In this document: piece by piece, positions 16,229 to 26,002 of the stretch | How the letters are laid out: every line of letters begins with the position of its first letter | Position numbering within the stretch: position 1 is the first letter of the stretch | Source: Bacteroidota bacterium | GTDB taxonomy: Bacteria > Bacteroidota > Bacteroidia > Chitinophagales > Saprospiraceae | Assembly: GCA_024642705.1 (NCBI GenBank) | Contig: JAHEAQ010000009.1 | Span: forward strand, 35,316 to 99,315 | Direction: 5' to 3' | DNA: 64,000 nucleotides | Notes under the pieces: generated by a model | The model's input: the letters and a program-made list of their open reading frames with translations, nothing else | Databases searched by the model: none | Told to the model about the DNA's origin: nothing | Program-made: the position numbers and the translations under genes

Positions 16229-19069
16229 ATGAAGAGAATCTTGATTCTTGCTGTTATTATGATTACACTAAGTCAAACTTTAACCTCTCAAAACTGTGAT
16301 CAGTTCATAAAAGAGGATAGAGAAATTGGTGAACTACAACTTTTAAAAACATCAACAGAAAAAATTGTTTCAAGAGGCAGTTATTCCTATTATTTTTCGT
16401 TTGAAACAATTAATCAGAACATATATATTAAAATGGTCTCAGATAATGGAGGAATCTTAAATGAAGGGGATGAAATCATTTTTATAGATAACAATCAAAA
16501 ACGTCAAAGATTTAGATTCCAAGATATTGGTAAAAGAACAGATAGAGGAGGAATTCCCATTTATGAAAACAAATTTTTGATTTCAGTTGAAAGTTTGAAT
16601 TGGTTTGCAGATCAAAAAATGCAAACGCTCTACGTTCAAAATAACATAAGTGAATCATGGCGAAAAGTTTCATTAGCAACAAACAACCAAGCAATTCTTC
16701 AAAAATTAGCTGATTGTTTTAATGCAAGTCTTCACAAAGAAAACATTACGCAAATTCAAGACCAAATAAATCTAAATGATCCTGGAACATTAAGTAAGAC
16801 GCAAAAAAAAGTCTCTGAAATGTCTGATGATGAATTGAAAGATCTGAAGCTAGAATTAGCTGAAGTAAAAGACCAAGTTAGAGCAGAGATCCAAAATGAG
16901 CGTAAAAAAAGCGAACAGATAAAATCACAGTTGAATGAGGAAGTGGCATTATCTTACCAAAATTCTAATAATAAAAAACAAGAATTTGCAGATGAAATTC
17001 TTAAAGCCAGAATAAAAGCCAATCAAGAACTTGAAAATATAAGGAAAGAAAATCAAGAACTTGTTTTGAATGAAAAGGATAAAGCAGCTGGAGCAATATC
17101 AAAAATTCAAAACGCAATCAATGAGGCTCAATTAAGTGCTGCTGAAGAAATTAACAATATCAAGCTAAAATCTGCTGAAAAAATTATAGAAATTAGAAAA
17201 GAAACTGAATCAGAATTGGTTCGAATTAAAAAAATATTAGAAGAATCCAAAGCTGAATATGCTGATAATATTTCATTGTCCAAAGAAAGGTACAATTCAG
17301 AAATTGAAAAAATCAGAAATGAACTAGAAACAAACCTTAATGAATTTAGATCAAAAATTAATGAAACAAAATCAGTTTCTGTTGATCAAATCAATAAAGA
17401 AAGACAAAAAGCAAGCGAAGTTCTAGCTAATGTACACCAAGAAAATGCCATTGCAATTTCTAAACTCAAAGAAAATGCAGCCATTGTAAAAGAGAATATT
17501 GCAGTTGAAGTTGCCGAGGCCAGAAGAAAAGCAGCTGAAGAAAAGGCCATCATTCAAACTCAAAGTATAGATGAATTATCCAGGTTGAAAGAATCCACAA
17601 ATGCTATTAAAGAAGAACTAACACTTGAAGTTATAGAATCTAGAAAAAATGCGTCTTCCACTATGTTGGCCATTCAACAAAGAATCGAAGATGAAGAAGC
17701 AAAATCAAAAGAAAGAATGCTTCTTATTCAACAAAATACCAACAAAGCCATAGAAGACATTAATGCAGCACTTGTCACCAAAATAAAAAATACAAATCAG
17801 ATTGAATTTGAAAAACTTGAAGCTATTGAAAAAGAATACAATCAAAAACAAGAAGCATATAAAAATGAAATACTAAAAATAAATTATGCACTTGAGCAAA
17901 AGAAAAAATTAGCTCAACAAGAAGAAGAAAACATAACTAAAGAATCTATTTCAAGAATGACGCAAAATAGTCAATTGGCCCAAAAAACAATTGAAGAAAC
18001 AAGGCAAAAAGCAAATACAGAATTACAAAACATTAATTCAGCATTAGAAAAAGAAAAAACAAAATATGCAGAGGATGTTAAAACAAGTCGAAATGCTGCA
18101 TTGACTGCAATCGAAAAAATTGAAATAGAAAAGCAAAACACCATTAAGGAAGCACAAGAGGAAATGCTTACTTCAAGGAATACAGCTTTAGAAAAATTGA
18201 ATTTGACCAATCAGGAAGCGAATAAAAGAATTCAAGAAATAAAAACCAAAAACGCAAATGAAATTGCTTTGTTAAAAACCAATGCAATTAATCAAAAAGA
18301 GGAAATTCAAAAGGAAGTTTTAGATTTCAAACAAAAAGCCACTATAGAATTAAATAAAAATAAAGAAAAGTTTGCCAGTGAAACATTGAAACAACAAGAA
18401 GCTTTTAATATTGAAGTACAAAACCAAGTTAAGGAATTACTTGATTTTAAAAAGAAGACGGCAGAAGAGGTGAAGACTGCTAAAGAAGCAGCAGCCAAAA
18501 CTATTTATGATGCTGAGAAATTAGCTTTAGATTCAAAATATAAATTATCCAACGAAATAAAATTAGCTCAACAAGAAGCTGCTGAAAAAATCAACCGCAT
18601 CACTAAAGAAAGTACTAATGAAATTAGCAACTTGAATATTCAAGTTACTAAGGCAATTGATAGCGCAAATGAATTAAAAGAAAGGGAAATTATAGCAATT
18701 GAAGAAGAAATAAAACAAGAGAAATTGAAAGGAAAAGCTGAAATTGAAAACATTCGTGCTACAACAAAAAAAGAAGTCGAATCCATCATTGCAGCATCCA
18801 ATCTAGAAAAAGCGAAATACATTCAAGAGAAAGAAAATTCCAGATTGGAGAATCTTGAAGAAGACAAAAAACTTAGGGAAGATTACACCAATCAGCTTTA
18901 TGAAGCTCAAAAAAATGCGATTGAAACCATTCAAAAAATAAAAGCTGAAACCGCTGAAGAAATTTCTGAACAGAATAAATTAATTTCCGAAAAAGAATTG
19001 AAAATTGCTGAATTGGAAAAGAAAATTTTGGAACTTGAAGAAAAACTAAAAAAAACTAAGAATAATTAA
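16229..19069 (+). CDS. Very long exported coiled-coil protein
   Basis: I chose the ATG at 16229 over the TTG eight codons upstream because it begins a clean signal peptide (MKRILILAVIMITLSQTLTS) and follows the -7 box at a sensible distance. The 946 residues have two parts. An N-terminal globular domain of about 150 residues is beta-rich and contains the acidic loop NEGDEIIFIDNN. From about 185 to the end is an almost uninterrupted, proline-poor helix rich in Glu, Lys, Ala, Gln and Ile. Recurring segments such as EARRKAAEEKA, ENIRKENQEL and EKLALDSKY show heptad-like or 11-residue periodicity. I do not recognise the family. The rod could span the periplasm or form fibres. It is monocistronic, after pyrB. 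Confidence 0.75.
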   Translation: MKRILILAVIMITLSQTLTSQNCDQFIKEDREIGELQLLKTSTEKIVSRGSYSYYFSFETINQNIYIKMVSDNGGILNEGDEIIFIDNNQKRQRFRFQDIGKRTDRGGIPIYENKFLISVESLNWFADQKMQTLYVQNNISESWRKVSLATNNQAILQKLADCFNASLHKENITQIQDQINLNDPGTLSKTQKKVSEMSDDELKDLKLELAEVKDQVRAEIQNERKKSEQIKSQLNEEVALSYQNSNNKKQEFADEILKARIKANQELENIRKENQELVLNEKDKAAGAISKIQNAINEAQLSAAEEINNIKLKSAEKIIEIRKETESELVRIKKILEESKAEYADNISLSKERYNSEIEKIRNELETNLNEFRSKINETKSVSVDQINKERQKASEVLANVHQENAIAISKLKENAAIVKENIAVEVAEARRKAAEEKAIIQTQSIDELSRLKESTNAIKEELTLEVIESRKNASSTMLAIQQRIEDEEAKSKERMLLIQQNTNKAIEDINAALVTKIKNTNQIEFEKLEAIEKEYNQKQEAYKNEILKINYALEQKKKLAQQEEENITKESISRMTQNSQLAQKTIEETRQKANTELQNINSALEKEKTKYAEDVKTSRNAALTAIEKIEIEKQNTIKEAQEEMLTSRNTALEKLNLTNQEANKRIQEIKTKNANEIALLKTNAINQKEEIQKEVLDFKQKATIELNKNKEKFASETLKQQEAFNIEVQNQVKELLDFKKKTAEEVKTAKEAAAKTIYDAEKLALDSKYKLSNEIKLAQQEAAEKINRITKESTNEISNLNIQVTKAIDSANELKEREIIAIEEEIKQEKLKGKAEIENIRATTKKEVESIIAASNLEKAKYIQEKENSRLENLEEDKKLREDYTNQLYEAQKNAIETIQKIKAETAEEISEQNKLISEKELKIAELEKKILELEEKLKKTKNN

Positions 19070-19245
19070 GCTTTTAAGTACTACAATTTTAGTTCCCTTC
19101 AATAAATTATATTTTGGAACGTTATTATTTCGTCTGGTAAAATAATTTTATTCAACTTTGTAAAGTTAATTATATCATAAGATGTCTTTATAATTAATCA
19201 TATAAATTATAATTTCTGTTTCTTTCTAAAAATATTTCAAATTTT

Positions 19246-20700
19246 ATGCAAAAAGTTTTTTTAATTCTCTTGATTTGTATCATTTCAATTTGCTCAGCAA
19301 TTGCCCAAGATTCGAAACACAAAATTGAAATCTCCTCTCCTAATTATGATAAAGATAAAATAGTCATAGGTTATTATTTCGGAGACCGGCAATTGGTATT
19401 GGACACAATTGAAAAAAACAATAATTCAAAGTTTGTTTTAGAAGGAAATGAGCCTTTAAAACAAGGTGTTTATCTCCTGTTGTTAGTTCCAAATAACAGG
19501 TACATTCAATTTATTGTTAATGAAAATGAACAGAAATTCTCTATTAAAATTGATACCTCTGATTTAGGAAATCCGATCATTTCTGGATCAAAGGACAACA
19601 AACTCTTTCTGGATTATGTAAATTATCTAAACGAAAGAAGTGAAGAAAATAAAAGTTTAACAGAAGAAATCAAAAATAATGAATCTGCAGGGGAAAGCAT
19701 TGAAGAAATTCAGAAAAAACAAAAAGAACTTGATAATAAAGTAAAAAAATATCAGAATGATTTGATAGCTAACAATCCTAAATCGGTAACTGCCAAATTG
19801 ATTAAATCTACCAAAGAAATTGAAATTCCAGAATTTGAAGGAACAGATGATCAAATAAAAAGTCAACAATATTATTATTATAAGAAACATTATTTTGACT
19901 ATATTGATTTAGCTGACCCTACGCTTTTAAGAACTCCATTTTTGCATAACAAAGTGGACTCTTATTTGAACAAGCTTACTCCTCAAGTTCCTGATTCTTT
20001 GAATAATGAAATAGACTTTTTGCTTGAAAAAATGAGGCCAGCACCTGAAACCTTTAAATTTTATCTTAGCCATTTTTTGAATACTTATGCTGGATCTAAA
20101 ATCGTTGGATTTGATGCTATGTATGTTCACCTGGTTGAAAAATATTATAGTAAAGGCGATGCTGACTGGGTTGAACAAGAAAATTTAGACAAAATAATAA
20201 GCGAAGCTAAGAAACTTAAACCATTATTGATTGGTCAGGTTGCACAAGATATTAAAGTCTATAGAAGAGATAAAACTCCAATATCATTATCAGATATTAA
20301 AACAAAATACTTATTGCTTTATTTTTGGGCCCCAGATTGTGGGCATTGCAAATTGGCAACACCACATGTCATAGATTTTTATAATAAGTATAAGAAAACT
20401 ACCGATATTGAGATTCTTGCTGTATGCACAAAACACAGAGATAAAGAACCAGATTGTTGGGATGCAGTTGACGAAAAAGGAATGGATATATGGATAAATG
20501 CTTCAGATGTGAATCACTTAAGTCGATTTAGAGATAAATACAATGTAGAACAAACTCCATCTATATTTATTCTAAATGAAAAAAGAGAAATAATCATGAA
20601 GAGAATCGGAGCTGAACATTTAGATGAAGTAATGCAAGAAATCCTTCGAATTGATGATCTCAAAGCAATAGAAGAACAAATAGAAAAATCAAAAAAATAG
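19246..20700 (+). CDS. TlpA-like thiol-disulfide oxidoreductase with long N-terminal domain (copy 1)
   Basis: A 484-residue exported protein with a signal peptide (1-20, CSAIAQ). A beta-rich DUF4369-like domain spans about 25-120, then a charged helical middle region. A C-terminal thioredoxin fold of the TlpA/ResA type carries the redox motif CGHC at 365-368 (WAPDCGHCKLATP) and the cis-proline segment VEQTPSIFIL. Such Bacteroidota proteins reduce or shuffle disulphides in the periplasm and may assist cytochrome c maturation. It is paralogous to the gene at 37780, sharing layout and the DMD/VHLVEKYYSKGD-type central segment. The gene is single, with a 390-bp gap after it. Confidence 0.85.
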   Translation: MQKVFLILLICIISICSAIAQDSKHKIEISSPNYDKDKIVIGYYFGDRQLVLDTIEKNNNSKFVLEGNEPLKQGVYLLLLVPNNRYIQFIVNENEQKFSIKIDTSDLGNPIISGSKDNKLFLDYVNYLNERSEENKSLTEEIKNNESAGESIEEIQKKQKELDNKVKKYQNDLIANNPKSVTAKLIKSTKEIEIPEFEGTDDQIKSQQYYYYKKHYFDYIDLADPTLLRTPFLHNKVDSYLNKLTPQVPDSLNNEIDFLLEKMRPAPETFKFYLSHFLNTYAGSKIVGFDAMYVHLVEKYYSKGDADWVEQENLDKIISEAKKLKPLLIGQVAQDIKVYRRDKTPISLSDIKTKYLLLYFWAPDCGHCKLATPHVIDFYNKYKKTTDIEILAVCTKHRDKEPDCWDAVDEKGMDIWINASDVNHLSRFRDKYNVEQTPSIFILNEKREIIMKRIGAEHLDEVMQEILRIDDLKAIEEQIEKSKK

Positions 20701-21091
20701 GAATTTCCTTTTTATTATTAATCTCTAGGTTCTGATTAAATTTTGTAATTGCAGATTTTGAGTCAATTTACAATTTCAAATTTTTAGCATCGCAATACTT
20801 TGAGCTAAATCTTCCACAAGTTCATTAAAGATTATAACAAATTAGACTACCATTTAAAAGTTAGTGATCATACTGAAAGGATTATAATTTCCTACTTCTG
20901 CTATTATTAATCCCCAACTTTTATATGTGTTAAATATTATGTCAATAAAAAAAGGATTAGGCAGGAATTAATATCAAATCCGGTCATTCCTATGGAGCTT
21001 GTATGCTTTATAATTTGAATCTCTCAAAACTGATCTAGATTTAAGAATTAGTTATTGAATCAATTTGGTTTTAATGGTCTTCATAATAAAT
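20701..21091. other. 391-bp gap between convergent genes
   Basis: AT-rich DNA between the TlpA-like gene and glnS. I found no ORF with coding character, no strong hairpin and no repeat shared with the rest of the window. Confidence 0.6.
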
Positions 21092-22753
21092 TTATTTTCC
21101 TCCCCAACTTGCTTTCAATGCCACCGTTCTATTAAAAATTTTATGATCATCAGTAGAATCTTGATCTAAAGCAAAATAGGCATTCCGCATAAACTGATAA
21201 TGTTTGCCTAACACAGCTTTGTTTAACCAAGGTTCCATGTGAGCAGTTGCAATTGTCATTGAATCCTTATTATAAAAATCAAGAAAGTTTCGATCTTCGT
21301 GAGAATCAGGTGTTGGATCTGTAAATAAATGGTCTAAAATACGCAATTCACATGTGATTGCATGCTTAACTGAAACCCAATGTAAAGTCCCTTTTGCCTT
21401 TACTCCAGAAACATCTTCACCACTTTTACTATTGGCGATATATGTGCAATAGACTTCTTCCACTTCACCATTTTCATTTTTCTTAAATCCTTCACATTGA
21501 ATAATATATGCACTTTTTAACCTTACAGCTCTTCCAGGACCTAACCGGAAATACTTCTTTGGTGGGTCTTCCATGAAATCTTCCCTTTCGATATAAATTT
21601 CTTTAGAAAATGGAATCAAATGGCTTCCCGAGTTCTCATCTTCAGGATTGTCTAATGCTTCAAGATCTTCATACTTATTTTCAGGGTAATTGGTAATTAT
21701 CACTTTAAGAGGGTTAACAACTACCATTGCTCTATCTGAAACTCGATTTAATTCGTCTCGAACACATGATTCTAATAGATCAAATTCAATCAAATTTTCT
21801 CTTTTTGCAACACCTGCTTTATCACAAAATGCTCTTAACGCTGCAGCTGGATACCCCTTTCTTCTTAACCCTGCAACAGTGGGCATTCTTGCATCATCCC
21901 AACCGCTAACCAATCCATTGTCAACCAATTGCAACAACTTTCTTTTACTAGTAATCATGTATTCCACATTCATCCTTGCAAATTCGATTTGTCGGGAAGG
22001 AAATATTTCTAATTTTTCAATAAACCAGTCATATAAAGGTCTATGGTGTATAAATTCTAGACTACAAAGAGAATGAGTAATATTTTCAATAGAATCCGAT
22101 TGTCCATGTGCAAAATCATACATAGGATAAATACACCACTTGTCACCAGTCCGATGATGATGGGCGTGCTTAATTCTATAAATTAATGGATCTCTCATTA
22201 GCAAATTAGGTGCACCCATATCCACTTTCGCCCTCAAAACCTTTGATCCATCTTGGAAATCGCCATTTTTCATGCCTCTAAACAGACTTAAATTTTCTTC
22301 TACACTTCTATTTCTGTATGGGCTTTCTATTCCTGCTTCTGAAGGAGAACCTTTCATGGAAGCTATTTCATCAGAAGTGGAGTCATCCACATAGGCAAGG
22401 CCTTTCAATATCAATTCTTGTGCAAATTCATATAATGCATCAAAATAGTCAGATGCAAAATACAACCGATCTTCCCAATCGAAACCTAACCATTTGATAT
22501 CTTTTTGAATGGCTTCAACATAAGATGTATCTTCTGTTACTGGATTTGTATCGTCAAATCTAAGATTTGTCCGTCCTCCATACTTTGCTGCTGTTTCAAA
22601 ATTAATACAAATAGCTTTGATATGACCTATATGCAAAAATCCATTTGGTTCAGGAGGAAATCTAGTATGAACATTACCTTGATGTTTGTCTGTTTTTAGG
22701 TCATCAACTATAATTTGCTCAATAAAATTCAACGATTTTTCTTTGTCTTCCAT
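21092..22753 (-). CDS. glnS: Glutaminyl-tRNA synthetase
   Basis: Class I aminoacyl-tRNA synthetase charging tRNA-Gln. The longest frame reaches 22789 and would overlap argS. I prefer the ATG at 22753 (MEDKEKSLNFI), which leaves a 13-bp gap from the argS stop. From that start the HIGH motif HIGH is at 41-44 within PPEPNGFLHIGH. The KMSKS counterpart is ITSKRKLLQLV, as in GlnRS rather than GluRS. The DFAHGQSDSIENITHSLCSLEF block is also typical of GlnRS. About 553 residues is normal length. It follows argS directly, so the two synthetases are probably cotranscribed. Its presence means glutamine is charged directly rather than through GatCAB. Confidence 0.95.
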   Translation of the reverse strand: MEDKEKSLNFIEQIIVDDLKTDKHQGNVHTRFPPEPNGFLHIGHIKAICINFETAAKYGGRTNLRFDDTNPVTEDTSYVEAIQKDIKWLGFDWEDRLYFASDYFDALYEFAQELILKGLAYVDDSTSDEIASMKGSPSEAGIESPYRNRSVEENLSLFRGMKNGDFQDGSKVLRAKVDMGAPNLLMRDPLIYRIKHAHHHRTGDKWCIYPMYDFAHGQSDSIENITHSLCSLEFIHHRPLYDWFIEKLEIFPSRQIEFARMNVEYMITSKRKLLQLVDNGLVSGWDDARMPTVAGLRRKGYPAAALRAFCDKAGVAKRENLIEFDLLESCVRDELNRVSDRAMVVVNPLKVIITNYPENKYEDLEALDNPEDENSGSHLIPFSKEIYIEREDFMEDPPKKYFRLGPGRAVRLKSAYIIQCEGFKKNENGEVEEVYCTYIANSKSGEDVSGVKAKGTLHWVSVKHAITCELRILDHLFTDPTPDSHEDRNFLDFYNKDSMTIATAHMEPWLNKAVLGKHYQFMRNAYFALDQDSTDDHKIFNRTVALKASWGGK

Positions 22754-22766
22754 CTTTCTAACTTTT

Positions 22767-24611
22767 CTACATTCTGTCTGGCATTTCAATTCCTAAAAGA
22801 TCCATGCCTGTTTTTAAAATTTGGGCTACAGCCTCACTCAATTTCAACCGAAAATATTTAGCACTTTCAGTTTCAGCACTCAAAATTCTGAATTCATGAT
22901 AGAATCTGTGGTACATTTTTGCCAAATTATAACAATAATTTGCTATTGAAGATGGATCTAAAGCTTCGGCAGCATCCTTAATGAAATCTGGGAATTGAAA
23001 CATTGTTTGGATTAATTTTCGCTCTAGTTCTTGCAAATCATCATAATCCAGCACTTCCAATGTGCTATTATTTTTACTTTTTCTTAAAACCGACAAAATC
23101 CTGACGTAGGCATTTTGTATATAAGGTCCAGTTTGACCTTGCATATCAACAGACTCTTTTGGATCAAAAGTCATCCTCTTTCTAGGATTCACTTTAATAA
23201 TAAAGAATTTCAATGCAGCTAGACCTATTTTTCTAAATATTTCCTCTTGATCAAATTGATCGACACCTTCTAACTCCCCTCTCGACATTGAAGCAGATTT
23301 TGCCTCGTTAATTACATCTTCGATAAGGTCATCAGCATCCACTACCGTTCCTTCTCTCGATTTCATTTTGCCTGTGGGAAGGTCAACCATTCCATATGAC
23401 AAGTGGTGCAATTCATGCGCATATGGTTCCTCCAACTTTTTTAAGATCTCAAATAATGCTTTGAAATGATAATCCTGCTCATCCGCAACCACATAAACCA
23501 TTCGATTTACCTGATTGTCCACATTTCTTTGTTGGGCCGTTCCAATGTCTTGAGTCATGTAAACTGAAGTGCCGTCACTTCTCAAAACAAGCTTATGGTC
23601 CATACCCACATCTTCAAGATTTATCCAAACACTACCATCTTCTTTTTTATAAAAAACTTCTCTTTTAAGTCCATCCTCAATTAAAGTTTTCCCTAATTTA
23701 TAAGTATCAGATTCGTAATAATTTCTATCAAAATATACTCCTAATTTTTCATAAGTTTTTTCAAATCCTTCATATACCCAAGAATTCATTTTTGACCATA
23801 ACTGAATTGTGTCTTCATCACCGTCTTCCCATTTCAATAACATTTCTTTGGCTTGAATTCCAAGCTTACTGTAAGTATTGAAATATTCGTTTTTGAATCT
23901 ATCAAAAAAGTGATCTTCAATTTCACCCTCTTTTTTGTTTGAATCAAATGCATTTAATCCATTATCAGATTTCTGCCATTTTTTGTATTCTTGTTTGAAA
24001 TGCGTTTCAAAGCTTACATAGTATTTCCCAATAAAATGATCCCCTTTAATTCCGGTAGATTCTGGTGTTGTTCCATTTCCAAAAAGTTGATAGGCAATCA
24101 TACTTTTGCAAATAGCAATTCCTCTATCATTTACAATTTGAGTTTTGACCACTTCATAACCTGCGGCTTGCAACAACTTTGAACTGGACCAACCTAAAAG
24201 GATATTTCGAATGTGGCCCAAATGAAGAGGTTTATTCGTATTTGGAGATGAGAATTCAACCAAAACTTTGTTGCCATTTGGTTCAGAATAACCAAAGTTC
24301 ACATTTTTTAAAATTTCATCTAATTGAACATTCCAAAATGAATTATTGAAGCTCAAGTTGAGAAATCCTTGAACGACATTAAAGGATGAAATTGCGGTTG
24401 ATTTTTCAAGTATGTAATTTCCTAATTGCTCACCAATTTTGACTGGTGCTGTCCTTAACTGTTTCGCAAACGGAAAAACAACTACGGTAAAGTCGCCTTC
24501 AAATTCAGGTCTTGTTTCATTCACAAGAACATCTGTATCTTCAATTTCAAGACCCCAAATTTCGTTCAAGGCCTGAACAATTATTTTTTTTAAATTTGCA
24601 GTTGCATTCAT
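22767..24611 (-). CDS. argS: Arginyl-tRNA synthetase
   Basis: Class I synthetase charging tRNA-Arg. The 614 residues contain the N-terminal Add-1 domain, and the HIGH-type motif HLGH in SPNTNKPLHLGHIRN at about 120-135. The Y-x-M-x2-L-P-x-GKMKSR segment stands in for KMSKS (ArgRS usually lacks a canonical one). The C-terminal anticodon-binding DALR domain ends in GIEMPDRM. All standard features are intact and the length is slightly above the E. coli enzyme. It sits between rsmD and glnS on the minus strand. Confidence 0.95.
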   Translation of the reverse strand: MNATANLKKIIVQALNEIWGLEIEDTDVLVNETRPEFEGDFTVVVFPFAKQLRTAPVKIGEQLGNYILEKSTAISSFNVVQGFLNLSFNNSFWNVQLDEILKNVNFGYSEPNGNKVLVEFSSPNTNKPLHLGHIRNILLGWSSSKLLQAAGYEVVKTQIVNDRGIAICKSMIAYQLFGNGTTPESTGIKGDHFIGKYYVSFETHFKQEYKKWQKSDNGLNAFDSNKKEGEIEDHFFDRFKNEYFNTYSKLGIQAKEMLLKWEDGDEDTIQLWSKMNSWVYEGFEKTYEKLGVYFDRNYYESDTYKLGKTLIEDGLKREVFYKKEDGSVWINLEDVGMDHKLVLRSDGTSVYMTQDIGTAQQRNVDNQVNRMVYVVADEQDYHFKALFEILKKLEEPYAHELHHLSYGMVDLPTGKMKSREGTVVDADDLIEDVINEAKSASMSRGELEGVDQFDQEEIFRKIGLAALKFFIIKVNPRKRMTFDPKESVDMQGQTGPYIQNAYVRILSVLRKSKNNSTLEVLDYDDLQELERKLIQTMFQFPDFIKDAAEALDPSSIANYCYNLAKMYHRFYHEFRILSAETESAKYFRLKLSEAVAQILKTGMDLLGIEMPDRM

Positions 24612-24680
24612 ATTTCAAAATCTCGGCACAAATTTATTATATTCTAAGTAAAACTTTGAATTAAATGCCTTAATATCAAT

Positions 24681-25232
24681 TTAGTGGTCAGATTTATGAA
24701 TAAAAAAGGAGAAAATAGTTGTGCCGTAATTTCTTTCTTTTAGATAATTCTTATGTGATTTGAAATCATGATTAGGATTATGCTCTAAAACAAATAATCC
24801 TTCAGGTGAAAGGATTGTATTTGAGAATATAATGTTGGGTATTTCATTCAAATTAGGCAGTGGATATGGCGGCCCAGCAAAAATATAATCGTAAGATAAA
24901 GGATCCATTTTAAGGTATTTGAATACATCAGAACGGATAATTCTAATATGATCTTCCACTCCAAGTTCTTTTGAGATTTGTTGAACAAATTTAACTGCTA
25001 ACCCAAATTTGTCCACATAAGTAACATCTTGGCAACCCCTTGAAATAAATTCATAACAATGGTTTCCTGTCCCTCCAAATAAGTCTAACATTTTTGTTTC
25101 CTCGAAATTAATTTCGTTTGATAAAATATTAAATAATCCCTCTTTTGCAAAGTCTGTAGTAGGACGAGTCGGCCATTTGTCAGCAGGAGGATAGAATTTT
25201 CTACTTTTAAATTTTCCTGAAATTATTCGCAT
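24681..25232 (-). CDS. rsmD: 16S rRNA (guanine-N2)-methyltransferase RsmD family, with altered DPPY motif
   Basis: SAM-dependent methyltransferase expected to methylate G966 of 16S rRNA. The 183 residues show the RsmD N-terminus MRIISGKFKSRKF and the PTRPTTDFAKEGLFNIL block, SAM motif I LDLFGGTGN at 49-57, and the acidic end of strand 2 in TYVDK. The catalytic motif IV, normally (D/N)PPY, reads GPPY at 120-123 because of a GGG codon. The rest of the fold is intact, so this may be a lineage-specific variant rather than decay. Its start overlaps the end of the DUF3822 gene by 10 bp, a pairing usual in Bacteroidota. Confidence 0.87.
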   Translation of the reverse strand: MRIISGKFKSRKFYPPADKWPTRPTTDFAKEGLFNILSNEINFEETKMLDLFGGTGNHCYEFISRGCQDVTYVDKFGLAVKFVQQISKELGVEDHIRIIRSDVFKYLKMDPLSYDYIFAGPPYPLPNLNEIPNIIFSNTILSPEGLFVLEHNPNHDFKSHKNYLKERNYGTTIFSFFIHKSDH

Positions 25233-26002
25233 ATTGAGGTAAAATATAAATCTAATATATCACTACTTGAACTGACATTTGCAAATCCGCCTCGGAAGGT
25301 TGAAATTTTTAAGATATACTTAGAAAGCAACAATTTAAGTTCTGGAATTTGCTTACATGTTCCATCTAAAAAAACTTCAAAATTATCATTATTCAAATCC
25401 AATTGTTGCCAACTTAATAAAATAAAATAAAATGCATCATGTACAGTGGAAATAGAAAATTGATTATAATACAATAATTTGTTGTTTCTTCTGACTAATA
25501 TACTCACCAAAATATCTTCATAAAAAACATATATTCCGTCCTCTTTGATAGCTTCCATCCAAGCCAAGCTAACATGTTTAACTCTATTTTCATTCAAAAT
25601 TAAAGAGAGACTTTCTTGAAAACCAAATTCAATTTCATGCAAAATATAAATCCGTTCTTCATCAAATAAATCCACGATTATTTTTCCATTTTTTGCACAG
25701 AATGCATTTTTAGCAAAACTTGTTTCGTGTTCATAATTATATTCATCCATTGGAATGAAAGTGAAGGAGGGTCTTTTGCTGAAAATATTAACTGAAGTGT
25801 AAAAATAATTTTGAAGTGATTCTTTTTTGATGATTTCACTAATTTCTTTGAGTGGATTGCTTTCTAATTGGTATTTGACAGCAGAACAAAGATTATTATT
25901 ATGATCGGTTACACAATAAAAAAAACTGTCCGCATCAAAGATAACGGACAGTATTTTATCATTAAAATCTTCTTTAATTCTGTATTCTAGTGTTATTCCC
26001 AA
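25223..26002 (-). CDS. DUF3822 family protein
   Basis: A 259-residue soluble protein of the DUF3822 family. It shows the duplicated actin/ASKHA-like outline of that group, with strands such as KILSVIFDADSFFYCV and KLLYYNQFSISTVHDAFYFI. The C-terminal segment VFLDGTCKQIPELK is also typical. Function is not established. Its stop overlaps the rsmD start, and its own start overlaps the end of the preceding gene by 10 bp, so all three are translationally coupled. Assignment rests on this conserved neighbourhood and the overall sequence look. Confidence 0.75.
   Translation of the reverse strand: MGITLEYRIKEDFNDKILSVIFDADSFFYCVTDHNNNLCSAVKYQLESNPLKEISEIIKKESLQNYFYTSVNIFSKRPSFTFIPMDEYNYEHETSFAKNAFCAKNGKIIVDLFDEERIYILHEIEFGFQESLSLILNENRVKHVSLAWMEAIKEDGIYVFYEDILVSILVRRNNKLLYYNQFSISTVHDAFYFILLSWQQLDLNNDNFEVFLDGTCKQIPELKLLLSKYILKISTFRGGFANVSSSSDILDLYFTSICE

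Noticed and set aside
21690..22076. 128-codon plus-strand ORF inside glnS
   Set aside because: Antisense shadow of the well-conserved glnS coding sequence.
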